Position numbers and translations under genes: made by a program. A stretch of 64,000 nt of DNA from Phenylobacterium sp. (GTDB taxonomy: Bacteria; Pseudomonadota; Alphaproteobacteria; Caulobacterales; Caulobacteraceae). Within the stretch, counting starts at the first letter, position 1. Every line of letters begins with the position of its first letter. The stretch lies in assembly GCF_030680185.1 (NCBI RefSeq), contig NZ_JAUXVZ010000029.1, positions 1 through 64,000 on the forward strand, written 5' to 3'. Below the pieces are notes generated by a model. The model searched no databases. It saw nothing but the letters and a program-made list of their open reading frames with translations, and was not told the DNA's origin. Below are positions 36,598-44,759 of this stretch, one piece after another.

Positions 36598-37424
36598 GTG
36601 CCGTCGCGGGCCTCAGACAGCATCCGCAGCATTTCGCTCGAGAAGAGCGAGCCGCCCAGGCGCTGGCCCGCCCCGGCCCCCTCGGCGGGCTGAGAGCCGC
36701 GAAGGATGAAGTCTACTAGGACCTCCTGCTCGCGCATGGCTTCGGCGCGGCGGGCCGAGGCGTACTGGATGAAGCCGCCATCGGGAACCACGGGCGAGGT
36801 CTCCCGCGGACGTACGGCGTCCCCGCCCCCGCCGGTGCGGGTCAGATTGGCGTAGACCTCGGCGACGGTGGCCGGACGCCCGTCCCTGTAGAAGATCGAG
36901 CGGTTGGCCCGGGCGGCCTCGGGAAACAGGCTGGCTGCGCTGGCGCCCGGCTGGGAACGCGTCGCCTCGATCAGCCGCGCCGAGCCTTGGGGCCCCAGGA
37001 AGTGGGCGGCGTAGAGCTCGCCGGCCGTGGGCGCGCGGCCGACGCGGCCCTTCAGATAGGCGGCATGATCCGTGGCCAATTCGCCAGCCATCAGAGAGGC
37101 GGCCTGGGGGTCGAACCGCAGATCCATCACCGTCTTGCGGGCCTCGGCGCCCGACACCCGGTAGCGGCCGTCGGAGCCCTTCTGGATCAGGTCGGCATAG
37201 CGGGCATAGCCGTATTTGGAGCCATGCTGCTTCAGCGTGGCGAGCCAGGTCTGCTCGACGAACTGGAAGAGGCCGGCGGCCGACGAGGTCTTGGCCTTGG
37301 CGGTGGGATTGTAGCCGCTCTCCCGATGCGCCGTGCCCATCAGGAAGGTGAAATCGACCCCCGTCGCGCTGGACGCGCGCTGGATGGCGGTTTCGACCAC
37401 ACCTCTGAGACCCTGGACGGACAT
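36594..37424 (-). CDS. Lytic transglycosylase (SLT domain), probably cell-cycle linked
   Basis: A 276-residue peptidoglycan lyase. The SLT catalytic Glu is Glu35 in TAHRESGYNP, followed by AAGLFQFVEQTW and, later, a repeated-looking helical region that includes AAHFLGPQGSARLIEA. It lacks an obvious signal peptide, as in several flagellar transglycosylases exported by other routes. The C-terminal 60 residues are a tail. It resembles Caulobacter transglycosylases needed for polar organelles, but I cannot say which one. A CtrA-like box lies 22 bases before the ATG. Confidence 0.82.
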   Translation of the reverse strand: MSVQGLRGVVETAIQRASSATGVDFTFLMGTAHRESGYNPTAKAKTSSAAGLFQFVEQTWLATLKQHGSKYGYARYADLIQKGSDGRYRVSGAEARKTVMDLRFDPQAASLMAGELATDHAAYLKGRVGRAPTAGELYAAHFLGPQGSARLIEATRSQPGASAASLFPEAARANRSIFYRDGRPATVAEVYANLTRTGGGGDAVRPRETSPVVPDGGFIQYASARRAEAMREQEVLVDFILRGSQPAEGAGAGQRLGGSLFSSEMLRMLSEARDGT

Positions 37425-37446
37425 GGCCCCTGAATGCGTCCGGCAT

Positions 37447-37465
37447 GGTTAACGGCCCGCTAACC
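37447..37465 (-). promoter_or_regulatory. CtrA-like box upstream of the transglycosylase gene
   Basis: On the minus strand GGTTAGCGGGCCGTTAACC contains TTAG-N7-TTAAC, one mismatch from the CtrA consensus TTAA-N7-TTAAC. On the plus strand it reads TTAA-N7-CTAAC. It lies 22 bases upstream of the ATG at 37424, closer than usual for an activating site, so repression or an unusual promoter position is possible. Consistent with cell-cycle control of a wall lyase. Confidence 0.45.
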
Positions 37466-37480
37466 ACGTTTTGCGAGTCC

Positions 37481-38500
37481 TCAGCCCGAGAAGCGGTCGG
37501 CGGCCAGTCTGCCCGCCCAGACACCAGGGTCTTCCCCCCGCGCATAGGCGCAGACCAGGGCGCCCACCAGGGGGGCCAGCAGCCAGCCATTGCGCCGCGC
37601 CCCGGCCGCAAGAATGACGCCCGGCGTACGACTTGGCCCCACCAGGGGCAGGCCATCCGGGGTGGCGGCCCGCACGCCCGCGTGCGCCGTCCAGGGGCGC
37701 TGGGTCAGGCCAGGGAAGACCGCGCCCGCCGCCTGGGCCAGGTTTCCGGCGACCGCGGCGTCGACCGTGGGGTCTGACACGCCCGTCTCCATGGTCGCCC
37801 CCACCCGCAGACCACCAGCGCCCGGAGCCGCATAGGCCCCCGGCCCCCGCAGGACGGGTCCGTCATAGGCAAGGTCGTCGAAGCGCAGGATGTGGCCCTT
37901 GATCGGCGACAGGGTCGAGAGCTCGGGCGCCCGGTCGATCAAGTCCTGCGAGGGGCCCGTTGCGACAACCAGCCAGTCCACAGGGTCGGCCGGCGGCTGT
38001 GGGCTGAGGCGGACGCCCAGGCCCTGAGCGGCCTCCGTCAAGGCGCCGAGACTGGCCGCATCGATCCGCCAGTCCCCTGCGACCTGAAGACCGCCTTCGA
38101 TGACCGCGCCATAGCCCCCGGGAAAGGCGGGCAATCGGTCCGTCGGCATGGGCGGCAGGTCGAGCCCCAGAGCTTTGGCCGTCTGCGAGAGCCCCGCCAG
38201 GCGCGTGTGGTCGCCCAGCAGGATCGCGCCACGGCGGTCCAGGTCCAGCCCCCAGCGCTCTGCGAAGCGCGGCCAGAGATCGCGGGCGACCATCATGAGA
38301 TCGAGGTGCGGTCGGGCGACCGGGTCCGTCAGGGCCTCGCTCACCGGCGCCAGCATGCCCGCGGCGACGCCCGAGGCGTTGACGCCGACCGCGGCCGGAT
38401 CATGCAGGCTGACCTGCGCCCCGGCCCTCGCCAGGGCCAGCGCACTGGCCAGGCCAAACACCCCGGCCCCGGCCACGGCGACTCTCAGTCCCTTCGTCAT
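37481..38500 (-). CDS. thiO: FAD-dependent oxidoreductase, glycine oxidase-like (ThiO-type)
   Basis: A 339-residue flavoprotein of the DAO family. The N-terminal VAVAGAGVFGLASALALARA is the FAD Rossmann motif, and NASGVAAGMLAP and PVSEALTDP-like stretches follow as in ThiO. The C-terminal part has AHAGVRAATPDGLPLVGPSR and GVILAAGARRNGWLLAPLVG, typical of DAO enzymes that supply the thiazole precursor from glycine. No thi genes lie next to it, so another D-amino acid or sarcosine-type substrate is possible. Confidence 0.8.
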   Translation of the reverse strand: MTKGLRVAVAGAGVFGLASALALARAGAQVSLHDPAAVGVNASGVAAGMLAPVSEALTDPVARPHLDLMMVARDLWPRFAERWGLDLDRRGAILLGDHTRLAGLSQTAKALGLDLPPMPTDRLPAFPGGYGAVIEGGLQVAGDWRIDAASLGALTEAAQGLGVRLSPQPPADPVDWLVVATGPSQDLIDRAPELSTLSPIKGHILRFDDLAYDGPVLRGPGAYAAPGAGGLRVGATMETGVSDPTVDAAVAGNLAQAAGAVFPGLTQRPWTAHAGVRAATPDGLPLVGPSRTPGVILAAGARRNGWLLAPLVGALVCAYARGEDPGVWAGRLAADRFSG

Positions 38501-38594
38501 GGGGCTAACGAGGGGCGCCGGCTGCGGAAATCAAGGGGAACCGACGTCAGCGCCCCCGTGTTGAAGGCCCACCTTCAAGACGGAGCGTCGTGCG

Positions 38595-39107
38595 ATGGCT
38601 GAAGCCCTGGACCTTGCCGTTCCCCCCGCGCTGGACGATCTGGTGCGGGACGTTCTGACCCTGGCCTGCGATCGGGATCTGAAACTGGCCACGGCTGAGA
38701 GCTGTACGGGCGGCCTGCTGGCCTCGCTGCTGACCGACATCCCCGGCTGCAGCCATGCCTTCGAGCGGGGGTTCGTGGTCTATACCGAGGCGGCCAAGCA
38801 CGAGATGTTGCAGACGCCGCTGGACATGCTGAAAGCCCATGGGCCGGTGTCCGAACCTGTCGCCCTGGCCCTGGCGGAGGGTGCGATCGCCAACTCCCAG
38901 GCCGACATCGTCGTCGCCATCACCGGCTTCACCGAGGCGGGTCCAAATCCCGGCGAGGAGGCAGGCCTGGTGCACTTCGCCAGCGCGCGGCGCGGCAGGG
39001 CGGCGCAGCACAGGCTGGTTCACTTCGGCGACATCGGCCGCGGTCATGTGCGCCAGGGGGCGCTGGAGACCGCGCTTTCCATGATGCGCGAGGAAATCCT
39101 GCGATAA
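38595..39107 (+). CDS. Stand-alone CinA C-terminal domain protein (NMN amidase-like)
   Basis: A 170-residue protein matching the CinA C-terminal (PncC) domain that hydrolyses nicotinamide mononucleotide to nicotinic acid mononucleotide. Motifs are KLATAESCTGGLLASLLTDI, the HGPVSEPVALALAEGA helix and a following AITGF. The usual glycine-rich GIAGPGG turn is replaced by GFTEAGPNPGEEAG, so activity may be changed. The N-terminal CinA (MoaB-like) domain is absent. Confidence 0.8.
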   Translation: MAEALDLAVPPALDDLVRDVLTLACDRDLKLATAESCTGGLLASLLTDIPGCSHAFERGFVVYTEAAKHEMLQTPLDMLKAHGPVSEPVALALAEGAIANSQADIVVAITGFTEAGPNPGEEAGLVHFASARRGRAAQHRLVHFGDIGRGHVRQGALETALSMMREEILR

Positions 39108-39127
39108 CGCCGCAGGGTTAGCGGCGT
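39107..39127. terminator. Short hairpin between cinA-like gene and diiron protein gene
   Basis: ACGCCGC pairs with GCGGCGT across a 7-base loop at the end of the CinA-domain gene, between two convergent genes. It is followed by CATCGCAGG rather than a T tract, so it could be a bidirectional but weak terminator. Confidence 0.3.
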
Positions 39128-39145
39128 CATCGCAGGCGTCATTTC

Positions 39146-40276
39146 CTATTCGGCGGCGATGGTCACCGGCGCCGTGTGGCGATCCCTGAAGTTGATCTCC
39201 TGGAGGTACTTGATGCCCTCCTCGGCGATCTCGTCGCCGACCATCTTCTCGCCCTCGGCCTTCAGCTCGTCCATGTCGACATAGGTCGCATAGAAGGCCC
39301 GGGTGCGCTCGGTGATCAGGCCCGCGTTGAACAGGGTCTTGATGAGCACGCGGAAGATGTTGGTCTGGCTTTTCAGGCGCTCGCGCCGGCTTTCGTCGTT
39401 CTGGTAGGTGGCGCGCATCTCGGTCATCACCCGCTCCGGGTCCAGACCGAACTGGGTGTAGATCGCCGCCTGCTGGACCGGCGAACCCATGTTGAACAGC
39501 AGGGACTGGAAGCAGTGGGCGGCCCAGTCCTCGACGATGTCGCGCTCTTCCTGCGTCATTTTCGGGATGGTGCGGTCGGCCCAGATCTTCCCGAACTTGT
39601 GGTGGAAGGCCTCGTCGGTCATCACCAGCTGGAACAGCTTCCTGGCCAGCGGGTCGCGGTTGTACTGGAACCCGGCGGCGAAGGCGCCCATGGCCAGGCC
39701 CTCCACCAGCATCTGCATGCCGATGATCTTCTTGTAGACCTCCGGCGCGCCGATGATGTCCACCAGCAGCTGTTGCAGCGTCGCGCCGCAGGGCCGCGGC
39801 CGGCCCCAGCGGGCCTTCACGTACTTGGCGAAGGCGGTGACGTGACGGGCCTCTTCGCGGGTCTGGTTGGCGGCGTATTCCTGGGCGCCCTGGTCCTTCA
39901 GCACATGGCACAGGCTGGCCGACAGGTTCAGCGCCCCCTGCTCGCCATGCAGGATGGACGAGAAGTTCCACAGCACCATCTCGTTGATGAACTTGACCTT
40001 CTGGCCGGTCTTTTCGAGGTGGTCGAGGACGTAGGGCACGCCGAGCGCCATGACCTGATCGTCCGGCAGCAGAGCCTGCGTCTCCATGTCCCAGGGCTCG
40101 GAGAAGTCGATGTACTTGGGATCGAGCGGATCCCAGAAGTGGTCGTGGGTCGCGGAGATGATCTTGTCGAAGGCGGTGGAGCGGGCGTTGTAGCGATCCA
40201 GCTCCAGCATGGATTCGAAGTCGTCAGGGGCCACCGCGTCATACATGACGTCTTTGGTGATATTGCCGTCGGCCAT
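39146..40276 (-). CDS. Ferritin-like diiron oxidoreductase, function unknown
   Basis: A 376-residue protein with the full diiron ligand pattern of a carboxylate-bridged four-helix bundle: Glu112 (LHGEQGAL), Glu142-xx-His145 (REEARH), Glu192 (MLVEGLAMG) and Glu222-xx-His225 (TDEAFHH). This resembles bacterial R2-like and AurF-like oxidases, which use O2 to oxidise organic substrates. The start at 40276 has a GGAGGA site 5 bases upstream, and a longer frame from 40354 is unlikely. A TetR regulator lies immediately upstream on the same strand. Substrate unknown. Confidence 0.82.
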   Translation of the reverse strand: MADGNITKDVMYDAVAPDDFESMLELDRYNARSTAFDKIISATHDHFWDPLDPKYIDFSEPWDMETQALLPDDQVMALGVPYVLDHLEKTGQKVKFINEMVLWNFSSILHGEQGALNLSASLCHVLKDQGAQEYAANQTREEARHVTAFAKYVKARWGRPRPCGATLQQLLVDIIGAPEVYKKIIGMQMLVEGLAMGAFAAGFQYNRDPLARKLFQLVMTDEAFHHKFGKIWADRTIPKMTQEERDIVEDWAAHCFQSLLFNMGSPVQQAAIYTQFGLDPERVMTEMRATYQNDESRRERLKSQTNIFRVLIKTLFNAGLITERTRAFYATYVDMDELKAEGEKMVGDEIAEEGIKYLQEINFRDRHTAPVTIAAE

Positions 40277-40364
40277 TGTTTCCTCCCGGTACAGCAGGAC
40301 GCAAGGAGACGACGTGGAACACCGTTTGGATAGGCCTTGCTGATCGGCGATCACTGAAGCCCGT

Positions 40365-40952
40365 TCAGCGGCGGCCGAACATCAGCTCCAGCCCCTGGAT
40401 CACGTCCTCCATCAGCTCGTCCTGGCGATGGGGGTCGGCGGTCCGCAGGGAGGCCGCCCCATGGCCGCAGGCCCAGACGGCGCGGGCGATCTTGTTGATC
40501 TCCACTGCGTCCTCGCGGGACGGCAGGGCGACCGCGACGGCGGCTTCCAGCACGGCGAAACAGCGGTCCCGGGCCGTCTCCACGGCGGAATAGTTGGCCA
40601 CCGTGGGGTCGAACATCAGGCCGAACAGGGCGGCCTCGGCCTTGGAGAAGGCGAAATAGGTCCGCGCCAGGGTGCGGATACGCCCGCCATGGGGGGCGGT
40701 GGCCATGGCGTCGCTGAGTTGGAGCTCGAGTTGCTGGAAGCCGAGGGCCGCCAGCTCGGCCAGCAGTTCGGCCTTGCCCGCATAGTGGTGATAGACCGAA
40801 CCGGGCGCGATCCCCGTCCGCGCCGCAAGGGTGCGCAGGTTCAGTTGCGCCAGCCCGCCCTGATCCAGGATGGCTCGGGCCTCCTCCAGAAGCTGCGCTC
40901 GGAGATTGCCCACGTGATAGCGCCGGCGGGCGGCGGCGTCGGACCAGGCCAT
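40365..40952 (-). CDS. TetR/AcrR family transcriptional regulator
   Basis: A 195-residue regulator. The N-terminal helix-turn-helix is LNLRTLAARTGIAPGSVYHH with YAGKAELLAELAALGF completing the domain; the C-terminal ligand-binding domain is about 130 residues. It sits 88 bases upstream of the diiron oxidase gene on the same strand, so it may control that gene and itself, and perhaps the P450 gene at 42277, whose promoter carries palindromes. The ligand is unknown. Confidence 0.88.
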   Translation of the reverse strand: MAWSDAAARRRYHVGNLRAQLLEEARAILDQGGLAQLNLRTLAARTGIAPGSVYHHYAGKAELLAELAALGFQQLELQLSDAMATAPHGGRIRTLARTYFAFSKAEAALFGLMFDPTVANYSAVETARDRCFAVLEAAVAVALPSREDAVEINKIARAVWACGHGAASLRTADPHRQDELMEDVIQGLELMFGRR

Positions 40953-41126
40953 GGGAGCGAAATTGACCTTTCGGATAAAACTGCGCCGCCGATTGGGCCG
41001 CAGCGGCGACGGGAAGTCCAGAGGCGCCGCGCATCACCCATTCCGAGCGTCGCGCTGCAGCCTCGCATGGAACCGGCTCGCTACGGAGCCGTTCGAAAAG
41101 TCAAGGAAACACAAGGGACACCTTTG

Positions 41127-41267
41127 ATGGCCCAGACGGCGCCCCACACCACCGCTTCCCGGACCAAGTCCGTTCAAGACAATCATTGGACGGCGCTTGA
41201 GACTCTCGCCTTCACCGCCGCCGCCTCAGGCCTGCTGTGGCTGGCGATCATCGGCATCCTCGCCTGA
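41127..41267 (+). CDS. Small single-span membrane protein (46 aa)
   Basis: A 46-residue protein with a hydrophilic N-terminus (MAQTAPHTTASRTKSVQDNH) and one C-terminal membrane helix (LETLAFTAAASGLLWLAIIG). The AAGGGA site at 41113-41118 is well placed before the ATG at 41127. Divergent from the TetR gene. Small membrane proteins of this build are common in Caulobacterales; no function is known for this one. Confidence 0.55.
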   Translation: MAQTAPHTTASRTKSVQDNHWTALETLAFTAAASGLLWLAIIGILA

Positions 41268-41352
41268 GGCCTGTCCCCGCCCATTCTTGCACCTGCGCCG
41301 AAATTCCCCGGGGCTTGGCTGCGGTCGCGCCCCAGCTGATACGGCCTTGCGC

Positions 41353-42171
41353 CTACGACCGCCCGGCGCCCCTGGCGGCGAAGTGATGCAGCACCACGCC
41401 GCTGGTGGTGGCGACGTTCAGGGAATCGAACCCTTCGGCCATCGGGATGCGAACCGTCCGCGCCTCTGAGAGCAGATCAGCCGGCAGGCCCGGCCCCTCG
41501 GCGCCAAAAATGACCGCGCTTCGGGCGCCGGGTTGAAAGTGGGCCAGCACATGCTGGCCGGACGGCGTCAGGGCGACGGGGTCGAGCCTGGCAGCCCGCA
41601 ACGCCTCCAGCAGATCCTCCCCAGCTTCCAGTCGCGTAAACGGCATGATGAGCGCCGCGCCCACAGAGACCCGTATGGCCTTGCGATAGAGCGGATCGCA
41701 GCAGGTCGCATCGATCAGCACCGCATCGGCGCCAAAGGCCGCAGCGTTGCGGAACAGCCCGCCCATATTGTCGTGATTGCCCACCCCGTGGACCACGACC
41801 ACCAGCGCCTGATCCCCCAGCCCCGCCAGGAGTTGGGCCGCGCTCGGACGGGCACGCAGGCGGCCCAGCCCCAGCAGGCCGCGGTGGATCGGAAAGCCGA
41901 CGATGGAGTCCATCACCGCTTGAGACGCCACATAGATCGGCGCGGCGACCTCGCGATCCCCGATCAGGCTCTTCAGACGCCCCAGACGATCCTCCGCCGC
42001 CAGCAGGGCCAGGGGCTCGCAGCGGGATGAGGCCAGCAGGTGGCGCAGCACCACCTCGCCTTCGGCGATGAACTTCCCTTCGCGCCCGATCAGGTCGCGC
42101 TCGCGCACCTGGGTGAAGCCCTCGATCCGGGGATCGAGGGGGTCGTCGATCCGCACGACCCCGGCCGTCAA
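41353..42171 (-). CDS. TrmH/SpoU family RNA methyltransferase (second copy)
   Basis: A 272-residue SPOUT ribose methyltransferase related to, but diverged from, the rlmB product at 593-1384. The motifs are VVVHGVGNHDNMGGLFRNAA, VIFGAEGPGLP and IPMAEGFDSLNVATTSGVVL. An N-terminal domain of about 100 residues precedes the catalytic fold. The RNA target could be 23S or 16S rRNA or a tRNA; it cannot be assigned. Single gene, divergent from the P450 gene. Confidence 0.87.
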   Translation of the reverse strand: MTAGVVRIDDPLDPRIEGFTQVRERDLIGREGKFIAEGEVVLRHLLASSRCEPLALLAAEDRLGRLKSLIGDREVAAPIYVASQAVMDSIVGFPIHRGLLGLGRLRARPSAAQLLAGLGDQALVVVVHGVGNHDNMGGLFRNAAAFGADAVLIDATCCDPLYRKAIRVSVGAALIMPFTRLEAGEDLLEALRAARLDPVALTPSGQHVLAHFQPGARSAVIFGAEGPGLPADLLSEARTVRIPMAEGFDSLNVATTSGVVLHHFAARGAGRS

Positions 42172-42224
42172 AACCCCGCCCTCTTACCCCAGGTAAAATC
42201 GCGCCCTGAGCGAACGCTAAAAGT

Positions 42225-42253
42225 TGACGCAGGCGTCATCTTTAGACTAGTCT
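42225..42253 (+). promoter_or_regulatory. Two adjacent palindromes in the CYP153 promoter region
   Basis: TGACGC-AG-GCGTCA (42225-42238) is a perfect 6-2-6 inverted repeat, and AGACTAGTCT (42244-42253) is a perfect 10-base palindrome. They lie 24-52 bases ahead of the P450 ATG, and the first overlaps a TTGACG that could be a -35 element. Together they look like operator sites for a dimeric regulator such as a TetR protein. Confidence 0.45.
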
Positions 42254-42276
42254 GGTCGAAAATCTGGAGGACTCCC

Positions 42277-43533
42277 ATGGCTGACGGTTCGGTGGACATC
42301 TTGAAGGACGCGCGGGCCAAGGCCTACGCCACGGCCCTGGCCGACCTCAACCCGGCGCAGCCGGCCCTCTTCCAGTCCAACACCATGTGGCCGATCTTCG
42401 AGCGGCTGCGGAAGGAAGACCCGGTCCACTTCACCGCGGAGAGTGAATACGGCCCCTATTGGTCTATCACCAAGTACAACGACATCATGGCGGTGGACAC
42501 CAACCACCAGGTCTTCTCCTCCGAGGGCGGCATCACCATCGCGACGCAGGACGGCGATGAAGGCCCCCTGCCCATGTTCATCGCCATGGACCCGCCCAAG
42601 CACGACGTGCAGCGCAAGACCGTCAGCCCGGCCGTCTCGCCGATGAACCTGGCGATCCTGGAGCCGCTGATCCGCGAGCGCGCCGCCAAGATCCTCGACA
42701 GCCTGCCCATCGGCGAGGAGTTCGACTGGGTCGACAAGGTGTCGATGGAACTGACGGCCATGACCCTGGCCACCCTGTTCGACATGCCGCAGGAAGACCG
42801 CCGCAAGCTGACCTACTGGTCCGACGTGGTCACCGCGGTGCCGGGCCACGGCCTGATCGACACCCTCGAACAGAAGATGCAGATCTTCATCGAGTACCAC
42901 GCCTACTTCACCGAGCTGTGGAACCAGCGGGTGAACGCCGAGCCGGGCGGCGACCTGATCTCCATGCTGGCCCATGGTCCGGAAACCCGGGACATGTCGC
43001 CCCGGGAGTATTTCGGCAACATCGTGCTGCTCACCGTCGGCGGCAACGACACCACCCGCAACACCATCACCGGCTCCGTCCTGGCGCTGAACCAGAACCC
43101 CGACCAGTACAAGAAGCTGCGCGAGAACCCCGACCTCATCCCCTCGATGGTGTCGGAGACCATCCGCTGGCAGACCCCGCTGGCCCACATGCGCCGGATC
43201 GCCACCCAGGACCATGAGATCGGCGGCAAGACCATCAAGAAGGGCGACAAGGTCGTCATGTGGTACGTCTCGGGCAACCGCGACGACGAGGTCATCCACG
43301 ACCCCGACAGCTACATCATCGACCGCGAGCGCCCGCGCCAGCACATCTCCTTCGGCTTCGGCATCCACCGTTGCGTGGGCAACCGCCTGGCCGAGCTGCA
43401 GCTCAAGATCATCTGGGAAGAGATCCTGAAGCGCTTCCCCGACATCCAGGTGGTGGAAGAACCCAAGCGGGTCTTCTCGACCTTCGTGAAGGGCTATGAG
43501 TCCATGAAGGTGATCATCCCCACCCGGCTCTGA
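42277..43533 (+). CDS. Cytochrome P450, CYP153 type (alkane/fatty acid hydroxylase)
   Basis: A 418-residue soluble bacterial P450. The I-helix oxygen motif is GGNDTTRN, the K-helix ExxR is ETIRW, and the heme ligand is Cys366 in FGFGIHRCVGNRLAE. The stretch LRKEDPVHFTAESEYGPYWS and its neighbours resemble the CYP153 family of terminal alkane hydroxylases. The ATG at 42277 follows a strong GGAGG. No ferredoxin or ferredoxin reductase gene is adjacent, so electron partners come from elsewhere. The promoter has two palindromes, and an intrinsic terminator follows. Confidence 0.9.
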   Translation: MADGSVDILKDARAKAYATALADLNPAQPALFQSNTMWPIFERLRKEDPVHFTAESEYGPYWSITKYNDIMAVDTNHQVFSSEGGITIATQDGDEGPLPMFIAMDPPKHDVQRKTVSPAVSPMNLAILEPLIRERAAKILDSLPIGEEFDWVDKVSMELTAMTLATLFDMPQEDRRKLTYWSDVVTAVPGHGLIDTLEQKMQIFIEYHAYFTELWNQRVNAEPGGDLISMLAHGPETRDMSPREYFGNIVLLTVGGNDTTRNTITGSVLALNQNPDQYKKLRENPDLIPSMVSETIRWQTPLAHMRRIATQDHEIGGKTIKKGDKVVMWYVSGNRDDEVIHDPDSYIIDRERPRQHISFGFGIHRCVGNRLAELQLKIIWEEILKRFPDIQVVEEPKRVFSTFVKGYESMKVIIPTRL

Positions 43534-43565
43534 TCTCCCCCGTCGTTTCTAGCGGGCGTCGCAAG

Positions 43566-43598
43566 GCCCCGTCGTCCCAGCCGGACGGCGGGGCTTTT
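43566..43598 (+). terminator. Intrinsic terminator after the P450 gene
   Basis: The stem GCCCCGTCGTCC (43566-43577) pairs with GGACGGCGGGGC (43583-43594) with one G-T wobble across a 5-base loop, followed by TTTTGCTTT. It is placed 33 bases after the P450 stop codon, so the P450 is transcribed as a single gene. Confidence 0.8.
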
Positions 43599-43636
43599 GC
43601 TTTGGCGCCGCGCGAACCGGCGGCTATGCGAGAGCC

Positions 43637-44311
43637 ATGAAGCCCTGGATCCATCTCGACACCGCCGACATGCCCGATGGCGGCGGCGAGCTGCGCCTGA
43701 TGCGGCGCGACACCGAATTCTCAATTATGGCCGGGCCGATCGAGCTGATGAACAGCCGGCTCAGCGGCTCGGAAGAGGCCCTGGCGACGCTGGCCTGGGA
43801 GCGTCTGGCCGGCCGCCCGGCGCCGCGCATCCTGATCGGCGGGCTGGGCATGGGCTTCACCCTGCGCGCGGCCCTGGCCGTCCTGCCGGCCGACGCCAAG
43901 GTTACGGTGGCCGAGCTAGTGCCGGCCGTCATCGCCTGGGCCCGCGGGCCCCTGGCCGAGGTCTTCAAGGGCTGCCTGGACGATCCTCGCGTCACCATCC
44001 ACGAGGGCGATGTCGGCCCCCTGATCGCCGCAGCGCCCACCGCCTGGGACGCTATCCTGCTGGACGTGGACAATGGCCCCGAAGGCCTGACCCGCAAGGC
44101 CAATGACAGCCTCTACGACCTGCCCGGCCTCGCCCGCGCCCAGACCGCCCTGCGCCCCGGCGGCGTCCTATCCGTCTGGTCCTCAGCCCCGGACGAGGGG
44201 TTTACGAGGCGCATGCGCCGCAGCGGGCTGAAGACGGAGGTCGTGCGCGTCCCAGCCCGCAAGGGCGGCCGCGGCGCCCGGCACGTGATCTGGCTGGGGA
44301 TGCGGGGTTAG
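43637..44311 (+). CDS. Spermidine synthase-like / SAM-dependent methyltransferase
   Basis: A 224-residue Rossmann-fold protein resembling small spermidine synthase-like methyltransferases. The glycine-rich nucleotide motif is ILIGGLGMGFTLRAAL and the acid at the end of strand 2 is in VTVAELVPAVI, with AILLDVDNGPEGL later. Polyamine-synthase active-site residues are not obvious, so the reaction is uncertain. It stands after the P450 terminator and probably has its own promoter. Confidence 0.7.
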   Translation: MKPWIHLDTADMPDGGGELRLMRRDTEFSIMAGPIELMNSRLSGSEEALATLAWERLAGRPAPRILIGGLGMGFTLRAALAVLPADAKVTVAELVPAVIAWARGPLAEVFKGCLDDPRVTIHEGDVGPLIAAAPTAWDAILLDVDNGPEGLTRKANDSLYDLPGLARAQTALRPGGVLSVWSSAPDEGFTRRMRRSGLKTEVVRVPARKGGRGARHVIWLGMRG

Positions 44312-44357
44312 GGGGCGCGAGCGTCCAGCGCGGGCTCTGTTCACCTACAGCTGGGCC

Positions 44358-44759
44358 TCAGCGGAGCCAGTTCTCGACCTGGAGGTCAGCGACCCTTTCG
44401 AACCCCCGCTGGTTGTCCGTCACTATGACGCTTCCCGTCGATAGCGCGTGCGCTGCGATCAGCATGTCGTTGCCGCCAATGGGAAGGCCTGCGGCTTCCA
44501 GCTGAGCACGCAGCCGGCCGTAGGCGATATCGGCCGGCGCATCGAACGCCTGGACGTCGAGCGCGCCCAAAATCTTTTCCAGCTGCGCCGTCAGCCGCTC
44601 TGAACCACGCTTGGCCGCACCGAACCTGAGTTCGGCCGCGACGATGATGCTGGTGCAGACCGCGCCTTCTCCGACGCGGGCGATCTGCTGCGCGATCTGT
44701 CCCTGAGGATGGCGCACCAGATCCGACAGGATGTTGGTGTCGAGCAGGTAGCGCGTCAA
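44358..44759 (-). CDS. vapC: VapC-type toxin (PIN-domain ribonuclease)
   Basis: A 133-residue PIN-domain RNase. The four acidic metal-binding residues are Asp7 (YLLDTNILSD), Glu43 (AAELRFG), Asp98 (GGNDMLIAAHA) and Asp115 (IVTDNQRGF). VapC toxins cleave tRNA or rRNA; the target here is unknown. It overlaps the antitoxin gene by 4 bases and is translated after it. Both genes and their operator look like a compact module that may have arrived by transfer. Confidence 0.88.
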   Translation of the reverse strand: MTRYLLDTNILSDLVRHPQGQIAQQIARVGEGAVCTSIIVAAELRFGAAKRGSERLTAQLEKILGALDVQAFDAPADIAYGRLRAQLEAAGLPIGGNDMLIAAHALSTGSVIVTDNQRGFERVADLQVENWLR

